This document shows positions 34,917 through 46,789 of a DNA stretch of 64,000 bases, piece by piece. The translations under genes and the position numbers were made by a program. Below the pieces are notes generated by a model that saw nothing but the letters and a program-made list of their open reading frames with translations, did no database searches and had not been told where the DNA came from. Source of the DNA: Thermothielavioides terrestris NRRL 8126 (lineage: Eukaryota; Ascomycota; Sordariomycetes; Sordariales; Chaetomiaceae). The DNA is taken from contig NC_016459.1 in NCBI RefSeq assembly GCF_000226115.1, positions 2,217,501-2,281,500 of the forward strand. Direction: 5' to 3'. Position 1 is the stretch's first letter, and the number at the start of each line of letters is the position of its first letter.

Positions 34917-35744
34917 ATGGAGGGGAGCGGCAGAGAACTCGTCGATTATGTTGATCGTTCCCTGCAGGAGGAAGAGGAATTTCACTTTCTCCGTTTCGAG
35001 TTCCTGCAGCGTCTCAACATCGCCCAACTCCAGCTTGACCTCGTCCGACTCAAGAGCAACATCAGACGCAGCAATGTGCTCTCCAACGAGGACAAGCAAA
35101 CTTTACACACGAAGTTGAGGGATTACGGTACCACGCCCCTAAGACGGCCTGTAGAGTCGACTCCTCTCAGCAACTAACTAGAGGAGGCAGCAACTGCCAT
35201 CCGCGATTACAAAGAACTCCGGAACAAACGGAGCGTCCCCAAGAAGGAGATGCGAAAGCGCAGGCTACTACTGCAGCGCTACTTTGCGTCCCACGGGCTC
35301 GGCGTCGACGACTTCCACTCGCACTACTCGTACTTCTCCGAAGACGTGGACGCCCATGCCAAGATCGATCCGCTGCGGCAGGCGCTGATGCGCCGTCTCC
35401 CTACGTGGTTCACCTTCTCCCAGCACGAGAAGGCCGAGCGCAAGAAAGAGTACAGCGAGGGCAAAAGACCCAAGGAGGTCTCGGCGCCCGTCGACAGGCT
35501 GGCCCGCTTTCTGATCGCCTTCACCGGCGGTAGCTTCCTCATCGTCCCCATGGTCATCATGTCGCTCGACCCGTCCCAGACGAAGAGCTTGATCACGGTC
35601 TCCTTGGCCGTACTTCTTTTCATCCTTCTCCTGTCGTTTGGGATCCGCGTGTCGAATGTCGAGACACTGGTTGCTACAGCTACATATGCCGCCGTGCTCG
35701 TCGTGTTTGTGGGGACCAGCAGCGGGAACACCGGTGGGCAATGA
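34917..35744 (+). CDS. DUF6594-like membrane protein
   Basis: Two exons, 34917-35127 and 35182-35744, give 257 aa. The intervening 54-nt intron (GTACCA donor, CTAACTAG branch/acceptor) contains what would otherwise be an in-frame TAA, so the apparent nonsense codon is not a defect. The N-terminal helical part (VDRSLQEEEEFHFLRFEFLQRLNIAQLQLDL style) is cytosolic; the C-terminus has three hydrophobic helices (FLIAFTGGSFLIVPMVIM, LITVSLAVLLFILLLSF, TLVATATYAAVLVVFVG). This arrangement and the ATATYAAVLVVFVG ending fit DUF6594, a large fungal family of unknown function often found in accessory regions. Confidence 0.8.
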
Positions 35745-35902
35745 GCTTGCCAGACACAGTTGTCTCCTTCAATCTTCAATCTATGATAGTTATCTAGGAA
35801 CGACTATTGTCTGGCCGATGCGGCTTGTGGAGCTGCGAACAACGACGGTAGGTGACCAGCTAATGTTGCCGTAGGGGGTAGGGAAAAGGGAAACAAGCGC
35901 AG

Positions 35903-35904
<2 letters not shown>
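35745..35904. other. 3' flank of DUF6594-like gene
   Basis: Short spacer between the stop codon and the A-rich microsatellite. Nothing else seen. Confidence 0.4.
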
Positions 35905-36282
<378 letters not shown>

Positions 36283-38177
36283 TGTCGCGTACCACACTGG
36301 CCCCCTGTCTGTGGCTCTGGCACCTGTGGGGCTCTCGCTCTGGCCTGTGGGGCTGTGTCACACGCAACTGTGGCAAGGGCACCCATGACCGCACCGCGGT
36401 CAGGGGTGACGAGTGTTCCCTTAAAAGAGGGACCTCGCCCACAACCCCTTCGTAGAGAACCAGACTGTATCAACATACTTTTGTAACACATACTAGTGTT
36501 CAGGAGTGCCGCCTCATCAGCTGACGAGGCTGAGAGGCATTGATCTTTCTCACCCTCACACGTTTACTGCCAGATGGTCACCAAGGACTATCTGCGTGTA
36601 ACAGGCTGAGCTCCCACCTGTGTATATAGATCTTAGCTCTCCTCCTATCTACTAGGAGGAGCTCCCTCGATCAACATCCTCTTCTCTCCGGCTCTCGCTC
36701 AGCCACCTGATGTGCCCTTGCCTCCTCTCCTCAGTTATAAGCCCGGTTCGCGCTTCAAAATCACCTTCAAGGAAGTTCTTTGTAGGGCTATCTTTTACTT
36801 CCTTTCTTCTATCTTCTAGCCTTTCGCAACCACTGTGGCATCTCTCGTGTGCTCTTGCGATTGAGAGCGCCTTCGATCGTCGACTTCCGACCTCCTTTTT
36901 TTTTCGAGCCCCTTTTCTTTTTCGGAACGTTCGGATCTCCTGACCTCTTGCAACCTCGGCTACTGCCCGCTAAGCCACTAGCGTGTGTACTACGGCTATC
37001 CTTGGGAGCGATCGATAGGCGGCCCTACTATTCAGGGGGTGCCACGGTTCTGGAAGATCCTTTTCCTCGCCCGCCTCTACGAGGCAAGGTACTTCCTATA
37101 GCCTTTTTCGGCTTTGCTGTAGAGACCTAAGATCCTAGTGGCCTTCCTAATTAGCTAGCACCATAGAATCAGGTGCTAGGTGCACTACAATGGTGACTAT
37201 AGACTTTAGGTGTCTACAGTTCCTTACCTAGTTCTTTAGCTCCTAATGTAGCATATACTCTATACCTAATTGGAGTTGTAGCCTAAGAGGGCCCAGTGAC
37301 GGTTCCTAGCTCTCTAGAATAACTAGGGAGTGCTAAAGGAACTGGAAGGGTAGGCTCCTCCCTACTCTCCTATTAAACTAGGGGGTATAGAAGTACTCGA
37401 GTACTAGGGCTAGGGCTTAAACGAGGAACCTATTGGTAGTCTTTATACTCTAAACCGTTTCCAAAGCTATACTAGGAACACCTAGACGTATTTAGAGAGA
37501 GCGGCTACCCCTACTAATCACAGGGCTAGCAATGACAGTAGAACAGAGATTTGCTATATTAGTAGAGGCCTCTAATATAAGCGTTGGCACGATTGTTGCT
37601 AATATAGTGGTACGCCTAGGAGTGCTAGCTAGGGCAGCCCAATGGCGGGTGCTACTCCACTATCTAGCTAGGGTAGTACAACGGCAAGTACTGCTACTAC
37701 AGTCGACACTCCTAGCAGTGAAGGTCAGTTCGACTACTACTACTGTGGTCGATACTCCCAACAGTAGAGGTTAGTTCAACTACTTTTCTTATTAACGAAC
37801 CTGTCAATAGCTCTAGCTAACGTAGCCGATAGAGGCAACTGTAGGCCTTAATAGCCTTGTCAGGCACCTGTTTTTTCCTTTGTTCGAGGGATAGATCTAT
37901 AGATAGGATTTCTAGATCTGTGGCCCAATGTGCCTTACGTTTTTTACAGACCCGCTCCTTAGAGCGCGTCTAGGGGGTATATCGTGTACTACACTGGCCC
38001 TCTGTCTATAGCTCTAGCACCTGTGGGGCTCTCGCTCTGGCCTATAGGGCTGAGCTCCTACCTATGTATATAGATCTCAGCTCTCCTCCCACCTACTGGG
38101 AGGAGCTCCCTCGATCAACATCCTCTTCTCTCCGGCTCTCGCTCAGCCACCTGATGTGCCCTCGCCTCCTCTCCCCA
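36283..38177 (+). mobile_element. Non-autonomous copia-type LTR element in the TAAA array
   Basis: Two direct LTRs of 198 bp (36283-36733, split by a 253-bp insertion, and 37980-38177) begin TGTCGCGTACCACACTGG (TATCGTGTACTACACTGG in the 3' copy) and end CA. The 5-bp sequence ATAAA flanks both sides, though inside a TAAA array this is weak evidence. Directly after the 5' LTR comes GTTATAAGCCCGG, resembling the complement of the initiator tRNA-Met anticodon arm, a half-tRNA primer site used by copia-type elements. A GTCTAGGGGG tract precedes the 3' LTR as a polypurine tract. The ~1.25-kb interior has no coding capacity for gag or pol. Confidence 0.8.
36356..36603 (+). mobile_element. Solo LTR (248 bp) nested in the 5' LTR
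   Basis: The 3' LTR reads continuously where the 5' LTR is interrupted, which defines the insertion exactly. It begins TGTCACACGCAACTG and ends TGCGTGTAACA, inverted termini of 11 nt with one mismatch, and is flanked by GGCTG on both sides (36351-36355 and 36604-36608). Termini and 5-bp duplication match the 17574-17844 solo LTR, so they form one family. No coding sequence. Confidence 0.88.
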
Positions 38178-38404
<227 letters not shown>

Positions 38405-38449
38405 AGTATTTAAGAACGATGAGATGAAGCAATAAACAGGTAATTCTTA

Positions 38450-38900
38450 GCAAGCTCTCAGGTACGCTCCTGCTGTCTATCATTTGTCCCATTTGCTTAG
38501 GTCCACTGAGCTATCACTCTCGTGTCCGCCTCCCTTCCCCTTGCCCTTCGGAGTCTTGGTCATGGTCTTTCGGGCTGTGCTCGGGTAAACCCGCTTCGTA
38601 CGCTTCGCCGTGCGAGTTGGGGTTTCGGCATCGACATCGTCGTTCTTGGTTGTAGCGCGTTTGCGCTTCGGTGCTGTAACAACGGTGGTGTTCGATTTGT
38701 GCTAGCGACCGGCCGTTTCTGGTGCTGGGGTTCTCGGCATCGCGACTCCGCGCTTAGTGGTAGACGTCTGCGTCGTGGCCGCTTTTTCTTTCGTCGACGC
38801 GGTTCTCGAGGTTCCGTTGGGACACATCGGGAATGTCGAGATTGGGAATTTGGGTCGTCGTGTCGACGTTCGCGGTGGCCAGTTTGGTCCAGGAGGCGAC
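38450..38900 (-). pseudogene. Fragment of a Lys/Thr-rich protein gene
   Basis: One minus-strand frame has coding-like composition: TKEKAATTQTSTTKRGV, then after a TAG (CAG>TAG is a plausible RIP change) TTVVTAPKRKRATTKND, ARKTMTKTPKGKGK and a C-terminal HESDSSVDLSKWDK followed by a stop near 38485. It looks like the C-terminal part of a basic, disordered nuclear-type or Gag-like protein. Upstream sequence towards 38920 becomes TA-rich, so the gene appears truncated. Confidence 0.4.
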
Positions 38901-39021
38901 GCCCTTTATAAAAGCGTAGTAGCTATATACTAAGGTTGTTAATATCCTAGGTAAGCTGACGCAGTCCTGAAGGACTGCCTTCAACAACGCGCGCACGCAT
39001 CGTGTCCCCGCCCAGCCCGCG

Positions 39022-39336
39022 TTGCTCCCGCCGTCCGCCACCGACCGGACTCCGACTCGCGGCCCGCCCCGTGCCCCGACCAACTCCCCTGCGACCCCGA
39101 GTCGCCGCGGGGCCCTCGTGCCGTATAATCCTCCCGCCCCCTCCCGGGATCGGTCCAGCCAGCTGGTTGGACGCTTGACTCATCGTCTGATAAGCGATGA
39201 GGAGGCCCAATGGCGGGACATGCGTCACCTTGTCGACGCCATTACGACGGTTGTCAACACAAACAACCGCCTTGTCGACCACGTCCTGAGCTCGCCCCAG
39301 TCCGGCTCCTCCCCGCTTCTGACAATTGAATACTGA
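39022..39336 (+). CDS. Hypothetical small protein or gene fragment
   Basis: A 104-codon frame that starts Pro/Arg-rich and ends with an amphipathic, plausible helical segment (EEAQWRDMRHLVDAITTVVNTNNRLVDHVLS). It lies between TA-rich mutated DNA and a poly-T run. I do not recognise a family; it could be a fragment of an element-encoded protein. Confidence 0.3.
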   Translation: MLPPSATDRTPTRGPPRAPTNSPATPSRRGALVPYNPPAPSRDRSSQLVGRLTHRLISDEEAQWRDMRHLVDAITTVVNTNNRLVDHVLSSPQSGSSPLLTIEY

Positions 39337-39560
39337 TGCCCCCGACTGTCCCTATTAATTATTGCGGCGGTCCTAGAAACCAAACAAAATAGAACCACAC
39401 GTCTGGCCGACGTCTAATATATCTATGGGTACATTGCTGTTGAAACTTTTTTCCTCTTTTTTTTTCCTTTTGAACAGTCCAGTTTTACTCTATGTTTTTC
39501 CACTTGTTGTTTCCCCTTCGCTGTTGTTTTCCTTTCCCTGTTGTTTTGTTTTCCTTCTTC

Positions 39561-39561
<1 letters not shown>

Positions 39562-39642
<81 letters not shown>
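39562..39642 (+). repeat. Poly-T run (81 nt) with T-rich flank to 39761
   Basis: Eighty-one consecutive T residues followed by repeated TTTTCC/TTTCC phrases to about 39761. Read on the minus strand this is a poly-A tract, possibly the tail of a retroposed sequence, or a simple expanded homopolymer. Confidence 0.9.
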
Positions 39643-39767
39643 CTCATTTGTTTTCCTTTTTCCTTTTTTTTTTCATTTGTTTTCCCTTTCCCTTTTCCTT
39701 TTTTCCTTTTTTCCTTTTTTTTTCCTTTTTTCCTTTTTTTTTTCCTTTTTTCCTTTTTTTTACGAGC

Positions 39768-40043
39768 CTATATTGTGGGCCACGCGCCTGTTGTAATCTG
39801 CGACAAGGCCCAGCGGACCTCGCCGGCGGCGCCGATGTCCATGCCCGGCTGGTACGTCTCCGGCAGCAGACCGTAGCTCTCGACCACCAGCATGCCGTCG
39901 CGGTCCACGTTGATGCGCATCGGCCGCGTCTTGGACTGGAAGAATTCCAGGCGCTCCTCGTCGCTGCAGCCGATGGTGACCGACGCGTAGCCCGTTTCGT
40001 TGTGCAGGGCCAGGTGTTGTTCCGTTACGGAGCGCATTCGCAT
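39768..40043 (-). CDS. Hypothetical 91-aa protein, possibly truncated
   Basis: A GC-rich minus-strand frame from the ATG at 40043 has real-gene composition (strong C/G in third positions): HLALHNETGYASVTIGC, EERLEFFQSKTRPMRINVD, MLVVESYGLLPETYQPG. It stops (TAG) directly beside the T-rich tract, so its original 3' end may have been lost to the insertion or expansion there. I do not recognise the family. Confidence 0.4.
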   Translation of the reverse strand: MRMRSVTEQHLALHNETGYASVTIGCSDEERLEFFQSKTRPMRINVDRDGMLVVESYGLLPETYQPGMDIGAAGEVRWALSQITTGAWPTI

Positions 40044-40106
40044 TTGGGGTGGGGGGGGGAACGGGGAAAGGGGGAAAGGGGAACCCGCCTTGCCGATCTG
40101 AATCAA

Positions 40107-41006
40107 CGGAAGAATGGCACTACTTGGATGAGTTGGGTAGCAGCAAGATGAATGGCAAGTGACTCCTCAAGCCCGTGTCTCTGCTCACGCGACGCGGCTC
40201 ATCCGTTACTACCTTATATTGTAGAGGACAGGGCGCGATACAAGCCATCGACGATGCAGTGTCCCTCGGCCCTCCCCCCTTTTCCCCCCGGGGTCTTCCG
40301 CTATCAGGGTGGCCCATCTGATTCGCCACATCCAACACGTTCCAACAGACCACAGTCGGGGTTGGCGACGATTCCACGCATGCTTGCCAGATTCATTGAA
40401 TAGGGAGATTGCTTTCCCTTGACTCTAGACTTATTTAAGGATCAAGCGGCGGATGCAACCCGCCTACCGAGTTTCGTTACATTGACCGTTTCTGGGCGTG
40501 GCGGGCTGTCCGTGTCCCCGGGCCGGATCGCCAACATCGCGTCCGCGTCGGCGAGCCTAGACCGACTGAACTGAATCTCTTCGCCTCTCAGGTGTGACGA
40601 CACAGCACACGTAACCGGGTGCCATATCCGACCAACTGGTCGAACCGCGTCGGAGGTTTTACCTGTTCATTGGATCCTGGCATGCGGATTCCCACGCTCC
40701 GAGGACCCGGTTCGGGAGTAGCCGCATCAACCCCCCCCGCCCTTGCTGTCGCTCGCTAGATCCATTGGTGGATGATTTCGGGGATTAACAAAACAAGAAA
40801 GGACGGCGTCGAAAACACCGGGACAAAAGAATCGCAAAGCTTGCCGTGGGGCCGAACATCACCGAATCCATCGACCTGTTCAGGGCGTCTCGCGGATGGT
40901 CGGTCCTGACAGCCACGGCGCAATGCGGTTATAAACTCGAGACCGCGCTCCCTCGAGGCTTGCCTGAGCCACTGCCCAACAATCTCCTCTGATCAGGCTC
41001 CTGAAG
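40107..41006 (+). promoter_or_regulatory. Promoter region of the mannanase gene with TATA box
   Basis: About 900 nt without a gene. A TATAAA at 40930-40935 lies 71 nt upstream of the mannanase ATG in a well-placed position (GCGGTTATAAACTCG). No carbon-response site is claimed. Confidence 0.5.
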
Positions 41007-42545
41007 ATGAAGTCTATCGCCACCCTCATTCTTCTGGCTGGCGGCGCTGCCGGCCAGCAATCGGCCTACGGACAGTGCGGCGGCATCAATTACTCCGGCC
41101 CTACCAGCTGCGTGGCAGGATACGCGTGTACCTCGTGGAACCCATACTATTACCAGTGCGTACCTGGGACTGCCACCCCTACCCCGACTCCGACATCACA
41201 CACATCGACTGCCGTGACGACGACCTCCACTTCCAAGTCGACATCCTCTACCAAGACGAGCACAGTTTCCACAAAGACGACGTCCTCGTCCACCACCGGC
41301 CCGACGGCCACTGGTTTTGCGAAGACTAACGGGCTGCTGTTCGAGATTGACGGCGTCACCAAGTACTTCGCCGGCACGAACTGCTACTGGTGCGGCTTCC
41401 TGACTTCGAATGGCGATGTCGACCACGTGTTCGCCGACATGGCCGCCGCGGGATTCAAGGTCGTTAGAGTCTGGGGCTTCAACGACGTCAACACCATTCC
41501 TTTGACCGGAACCGTCTGGTACCAGTATCTGTCTGCCAGCGGCTCCCAGATCAACACCGGCGAGTACGGTCTGCAGAGGCTCGACTATGTCGTCTCGTCG
41601 GCGGCAGCCCACGGATTGAAGCTGATCATCAACTTCGTCAATAACTGGAACGACTACGGCGGCATCAATGCTTACGTGAACGCCTTTGGCGGAAATGCGT
41701 CCACCTGGTACACCAACACGGCGGCACAGGCTCAGTATCAGAAATACATCGAGGCTGTCGTGAGCAGGTACAAGGACTCGACTGCTGTCTTTGCCTGGGA
41801 GCTCGCGAACGAGCCGAGATGCAGCGGCTGCGATGGGTAAGTAAACTCAGCCGTTAATTTATGTGGGAAGTTTTTAACATAACTCAGGTCCGTCATCTAC
41901 AACTGGGCGGCCACCACTTCTCGGTACATCAAGTCCCTCGATCCTAACCACATGGTCACCATGGGCGACGAGGGCTTTGGCCCCCTGGCGGGAGGGGACG
42001 GCAGCTACCCCTACCAGACCGGCGCAGGCGGCTACACGTGGGTGGATAACCTGAACATCTCCACGCTGGACTTCGGCACGCTGCACCTGTATCCCGACAG
42101 CTGTGAGTAAGGGATTCCCGTTTCGCAGGGAATTATTCGCTAACATCGAGCTCTCAGGGGGCCAGCCGTACAGCTGGGGAGATCTTTGGATTTCGACCCA
42201 TGGCGCCGCGTGCGTGAATGCGAACAAGCCCTGCATCCTCGAAGAGTGTAAGTCCAGTCCGGTGTTACCTGCTAGCTCCACAGTTCCGATGAGATGGACG
42301 GACGATTTGCTAATAGGCTGGCTGGAAAAACAGACGGAGGAGGCAACAACTGCACGGTCGAAAACCCGTGGCAGGCGACGGCCTTGGGAACCAAGGGAAT
42401 TGCCGGAGACATGTTCTGGCAGTACGGCGATACGCTCCCCAGCTGCAACTGCCAGACCTCCCAGGACGGGAACACCGTCTACTACAACCAGGGCAACTGG
42501 GACTGCATGGTCACGCAGCACGTCGCGGCAATCAATGCTTCATGA
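41007..42545 (+). CDS. Secreted GH5 endo-beta-1,4-mannanase with N-terminal CBM1
   Basis: Four exons (41007-41836, 41888-42102, 42158-42247, 42334-42545) in consistent phase encode 448 aa. Signal peptide [16 protein letters not shown] is followed by a CBM1 cellulose-binding module ([15 protein letters not shown] to WNPYYYQC), a Ser/Thr linker of about 50 residues, and the catalytic domain beginning [29 protein letters not shown] contains the conserved NEP acid/base glutamate; the exon 3 end, CILEEY, carries the nucleophile glutamate. The RVWGFND and HLYPDSW motifs are typical of GH5_7 mannanases. The enzyme cleaves mannan backbones in plant cell walls. It lies about 900 bp upstream of the esterase gene on the same strand, which may reflect co-regulation on plant biomass. 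Confidence 0.93.
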
Positions 42546-43465
42546 GTCCAGGTTAAGTCCAGATTAGTTTGAGATTGAACCTAGCCCTAGCACCACGAGC
42601 GTTTGACCGTGAGTTGATGACATTGTTAAGTGTTACATGGATGGACTTTGAGTCTCACGTGGATAAACTTCGTGGCTATCCTTCACAGGCATGCCAATGC
42701 ACGTAATGGCAGCACTTAACTGAGACACGTGCTTGCGTAGGGAAGGATGGCGTAGAACAGATTCCGGAAGACCGCTGCAAGGTACTATACGGCACCCCTC
42801 CGATAGCTCGACACAAGGTGCATAGAGTCAGGCCTGGACTGGCGTGGCACATACACAGTAGTCTAAGGGGGAGGAACCAGTCAGTAGAGTGTGAAATGCG
42901 GTACGCTCGTCTTGGGCTATCCACGCTGTGATATACATGAATGCAACCCGACATCAGCTGGTAGTCAGCTATCAGCTCCTCCCCGCTCTGTCCGTCCCTT
43001 CAGGACGCCAGCTCATGCGTTCTTCATGCTGACCTCAACGCCGGATTAAATTTTACCTCGGCATGCACGCGGACGCACCAAGCAGGCAACTGGCAGTATC
43101 CCATCCTCTTTGGCAAATGCTTGCCGGGTAAGACACTTGTGATAGACCACAATAGGGGACTGGCCCCGCGGAGTTCGATGCTCGTTTCTGGAACGCCAGG
43201 CCATGTGAAGCCCACAGCGAAGCCGCCAGGTGCCGTGAGTTCGCATACCTACCACAACAGTGTCACGGGCACGAGCGAGGGTCCTGGCAGATGGTATGAG
43301 CGACCGGTGACATGACACATGACACATTATGTGCTTTTATTAAAACCCCAGTGTCCGAGCCATCCAAGCATCGCGTAACTGGTATGTGAACGGACAGCCG
43401 CACGGAAGTACTCTTTGATTATAGTGTCCAAACACAGGACGGTCGCGACAAGCGCTGGTGATATC
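42546..43465. other. Intergenic region between mannanase and esterase
   Basis: About 0.9 kb holding the mannanase 3' UTR and the esterase promoter. No repeat, RNA or conserved frame recognised. Confidence 0.5.
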
Positions 43466-45331
43466 ATGGCTCTCCACAGAGGACTTGCCGCCATCGCGGT
43501 CTTCTTTTTAGTTGCCAACGCCCTCGCGGCCTCTTCGGGATTCTGGCGCGACCGTCAGACGGCACCGAGCGGCAGCGGCTCGAGATGCAACAGCACCTGG
43601 TTCGCGCGGACCGTGCCCGCTGGCGCCACAGTCGAGAAGGTCGCCGTCGTGCAGCAGGGCGGCACGTACGGCGAGGGCGTGGCCGACAGTGCGTATCCGA
43701 CGGACCCGACCGATCTGCCCGCCCTGTGCGCGGTCACAGTCCGTGTGCAGAGCTCGGCGTCGAGCAGCTACCGCTTCGGCCTGTTCTTACCGGATGAATG
43801 GAACTCGAGGTTCCTCGTCGTGGGGAATGGGGGATGGGCCGGGGGGATCAACTGGCTGGATATGTGAGACCTACCCATCTATTGCTTGACCTTCAGGCGG
43901 GAATATTAACGCAAAGTCAGGGCTGTCGGGCCGCGCTCCGGCATGGCCTCCCTATCCACCGACACGGGGCATAGCTCCGGCACGACCGACAGCGCCTGGG
44001 CGCGGAGCGAGCCCGAGAAGAAGACCGACTGGGGCTGGAGAGCTGTGCACGGTTCGACAGTGCTCGGCAAGCAGCTCGTGAGCTCCTATTACGGCGACAA
44101 GCAGCGCCTCACCCGCTCGTACTACAGCGGCTGCTCAACCGGTGGCCGCCAGGGCCTCAAGGAGCTGCAGCTCTTCGCGGAGAGTTTTGACGGCGCGCTC
44201 ATCGGAGCTCCCGCGTGGTGGACCTCGCACCTCAACACCTACCTGACCCAGGCCGGCCTGTACAACCTGCCGGCGACGGACGGCAAGCACCTCTCGCTCG
44301 CCGACATGTCGCTGATCGCAAACGAGGTGACGCGGCAATGCGACAGCGCCGACGGCGTCGCCGACGGCATCGTCAGCAGCCCGGAACTCTGCAAGCCCGA
44401 CCTCACCCGCCTCCTCTGTCCCAGCACGACCCCCAACAACACCCTCGCGCCGTGCCTCACCCAGGCGCAAATCAACACCGCCCAGAACATCTACAACCCC
44501 TTCGTCGCCCCGGCCACTGCCAACACCACCGACGAGCACAACAGAGAAAACCAGACGAGCGCCAGCACGAACATCCTCCACCCAGGCCTGACGCCAAGCT
44601 CAGAGCCGCAGTGGTGGCTGGTGCTGGGCGGGGACGAGCCGTCGCCGTTCGGGGTCGGCTACGCGCGCGACTTCCTGTACGACGACGGCGGGTGGGACTG
44701 GCGCACCTTCGACGCGGGCGTGGTGGCCTTCGCCGAGGCGGCGGACCCGGGCAACGCCACGGCGGCCGACTTCGCGGCGCTCGCGCGCGTCCGGCAGCGC
44801 GGCGGCAAGCTGCTGCTGTACCACGGCCTCGCGGACGGGCAGATACCTGCGGGAGACACGGAGCTGTTCTTCCGCAGGGTGGTGGAGGTGCTTGGGGCCG
44901 GTGGCGGGAGGGGGGGCTCCGGTGCTGCGGGAGGGGAGAGGGCCGGGAAGGAGGAGGAGAAGGCGGCGGCGGCGGATGGGGTGGCGGATTTTCTGAGGAT
45001 GTTTCTGGTCCCTGGGATGGGACACTGTTTTGGCACGTCGGTGGACGCACCGTGGGACTTTGGCGGAGCGATGCAGGCGGGCGTGCTGGGCAGCAGCGTG
45101 CGGTCGGTGCCGGGGTTCGAGGATGCCGATCACGACGCCCTCATGGCGCTCGTCGAGTGGGTGGAGCACGGCAGGCCGGTGGACCGTCTTGTGGCGACGA
45201 CGTGGAACAGCCCGCTGGATGCAGCGTCGGGGGTGAAGCGGCAGAGACCGATCTGCGCGTGGCCGAAGAAGGCGGTTTGGGATGGCAAGGGGAATGTGGA
45301 TGCGGCAGCGAGTTGGACGTGTTCGAGTTGA
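43466..45331 (+). CDS. Tannase/feruloyl esterase family protein, secreted
   Basis: Two exons, 43466-43863 and 43921-45331, give 602 aa; the AT^G split codon is restored across the 57-nt intron. A signal peptide (MALHRGLAAIAVFFLVANALAA) leads into a domain with FLVVGNGGWAGGINW, and the nucleophile motif GCSTGG (GxSxGG) in YYSGCSTGGRQGLKEL, typical of PF07519. Later come HGLADGQIP (acidic residue) and PGMGHCFG (catalytic histidine); cysteine pairs bracket the active site as in the AoFaeB/tannase group. It should hydrolyse feruloyl or galloyl esters in plant material. An unusual Gly/Ala/Glu/Lys insert (GGRGGSGAAGGERAGKEEEK) before the histidine motif is probably a loop expansion. Confidence 0.9.
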
Positions 45332-46265
45332 GCTGGTGGTTGGCTAGAGAACTTCGGCTAGAGAACTTCTAGTACTATGTACAAAAAATAAAGATAAAGA
45401 TAAAGATCCAAAAAACTCTACGAATTTAGTCGAGTGTATAACTGTGAAGATGAATTGCAGGGGAGATGATGAGCCAGAGCTTTTGGCAATGACACGGATG
45501 TTGATTGCTGACGATACCATGGTCATGATATTCTATGGTAATATAGGTAGGTGGTTATGCAATCGAACAAGGGAGAAAGCCGATGCCTTGCAAAGCAAAT
45601 TGTTGTCGTGAAACATCCGTTATTCAATCAAAGGCACTCGCGGACTCCTTCCCGGCCAGGCTTCCCAAATTAGGTAACAGCAAATGCCAGACGGCGAGAC
45701 ACTCCCAGGTCGCGATGAACGGAAAGCACGGTGGCAAGAAAGCTCACGTTCGCTTGCCGACCCACCGCCTTCCGAATGCGTTCCTAGGTGCCTGGACCCC
45801 GCCTTTCTGCCTAACGTTATCAGCTGGTCCCAAATCAGCGAATTTCTCTTGGTCAGGGTCCTGAGACAAGCGCGAGAAGAGTGACGCAAGCATTTAACAA
45901 CCGATCTGATTCTAAGGACCTTGGGTGTGACGATTCAAGGCGCCTTGGGTGTGGCGCTCCGCCTCTCATGATCTGGGAGCTGCCATCGAGACGGTGACGT
46001 TCTGCACAGAAAGTTAGCGGCTCCCTAAAACTCAGTTTGGTCTCTTTGAGGAACGAAACTCGTGACAGTTCAAGATGAACCCCAGATCCGCGACTGAACC
46101 AGGTCTGCCATGTGAAACTGCTGTGGAGCAGCTGATGGTAGGGCGGGCAAGATCCATGGATGCCTGTATTTTGCACGGATAATCCGTAAATTCAGGTTGG
46201 TACAGTACCTATACTAGCTCCCAGGCAGCCGCTGCCCCGCACCACTCGAGTTTTTTGGCTGGATC
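45332..46265. other. Intergenic region, nothing recognised
   Basis: 3' flank of the esterase followed by about 0.9 kb with only short, non-conserved frames, up to MITE copy B. Confidence 0.5.
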
Positions 46266-46661
46266 TTAAAGAGGTCCCGCCAAGACTAATTTCGGCCAAT
46301 TGTCGGCAATGTTTTTACAGCGTCAGTACCCCGCCAAGATCGCCAAGGGGTTTGCACTATCGCCACGGGTTAGCCACGGGTTAGTTCGCCGGGGGTACGG
46401 GGGGCGGCGCCAGCCCCCCGCTGGTTAGGGTTCGGGTTTGGTTAGGGTGCGGGTTAAGGTTAGGGTGCGGGTTAACTCGGTTTTCTTTTTTTTCGATTTG
46501 GTTGAGGTATCGTAAAGTTGTTGCAACGAGTCTTTGCAATTGTTCGTTGTTGATGGTTGTTGATGTTGCTCGACGTCGTCGCGGCCCCGCTCACCCCTTG
46601 GCCATTTGTAAATACTTGTAAACGGTAGGTTCCGAAATTAGTCTTGGCGGGACCTCTTTAA
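46266..46661. mobile_element. MITE (396 bp) with 30-bp inverted repeats, copy B
   Basis: Same 30-nt termini as the 34414-34778 element (TTAAAGAGGTCCCGCC...), in opposite orientation, with GAT one base outside each end (46262-46264 and 46663-46665), consistent with a 3-bp target duplication. The interior carries telomere-like phrases (GGTTAGGGTTCGGGTTT, GGTTAGGGTGCGGG twice). Less RIP-mutated than copy A. It ends 128 bp upstream of the CTP synthase start codon. Confidence 0.88.
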
Positions 46662-46789
46662 GGATAACCGTTTTTTGAGTGCGAGCAGCGCGTCGCGTCC
46701 AAAATTTTCCCTGTTTCACACCGCCAACCGTTATCGCACTTGAGCCAACTCGCCCTGCCCCTCCATCGTAACTCGACTGGCCGCTCAAG

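Noticed and set aside
35175..35177. In-frame TAA apparently breaking the DUF6594-like gene
   Set aside because: It lies inside a well-formed 54-nt GT-AG intron whose removal keeps phase, so the gene is intact.
46430..46490. TTAGGG-like phrases considered as a telomere or interstitial telomeric repeat
   Set aside because: They are few, imperfect, internal to a MITE with defined ends, and present in both MITE copies.
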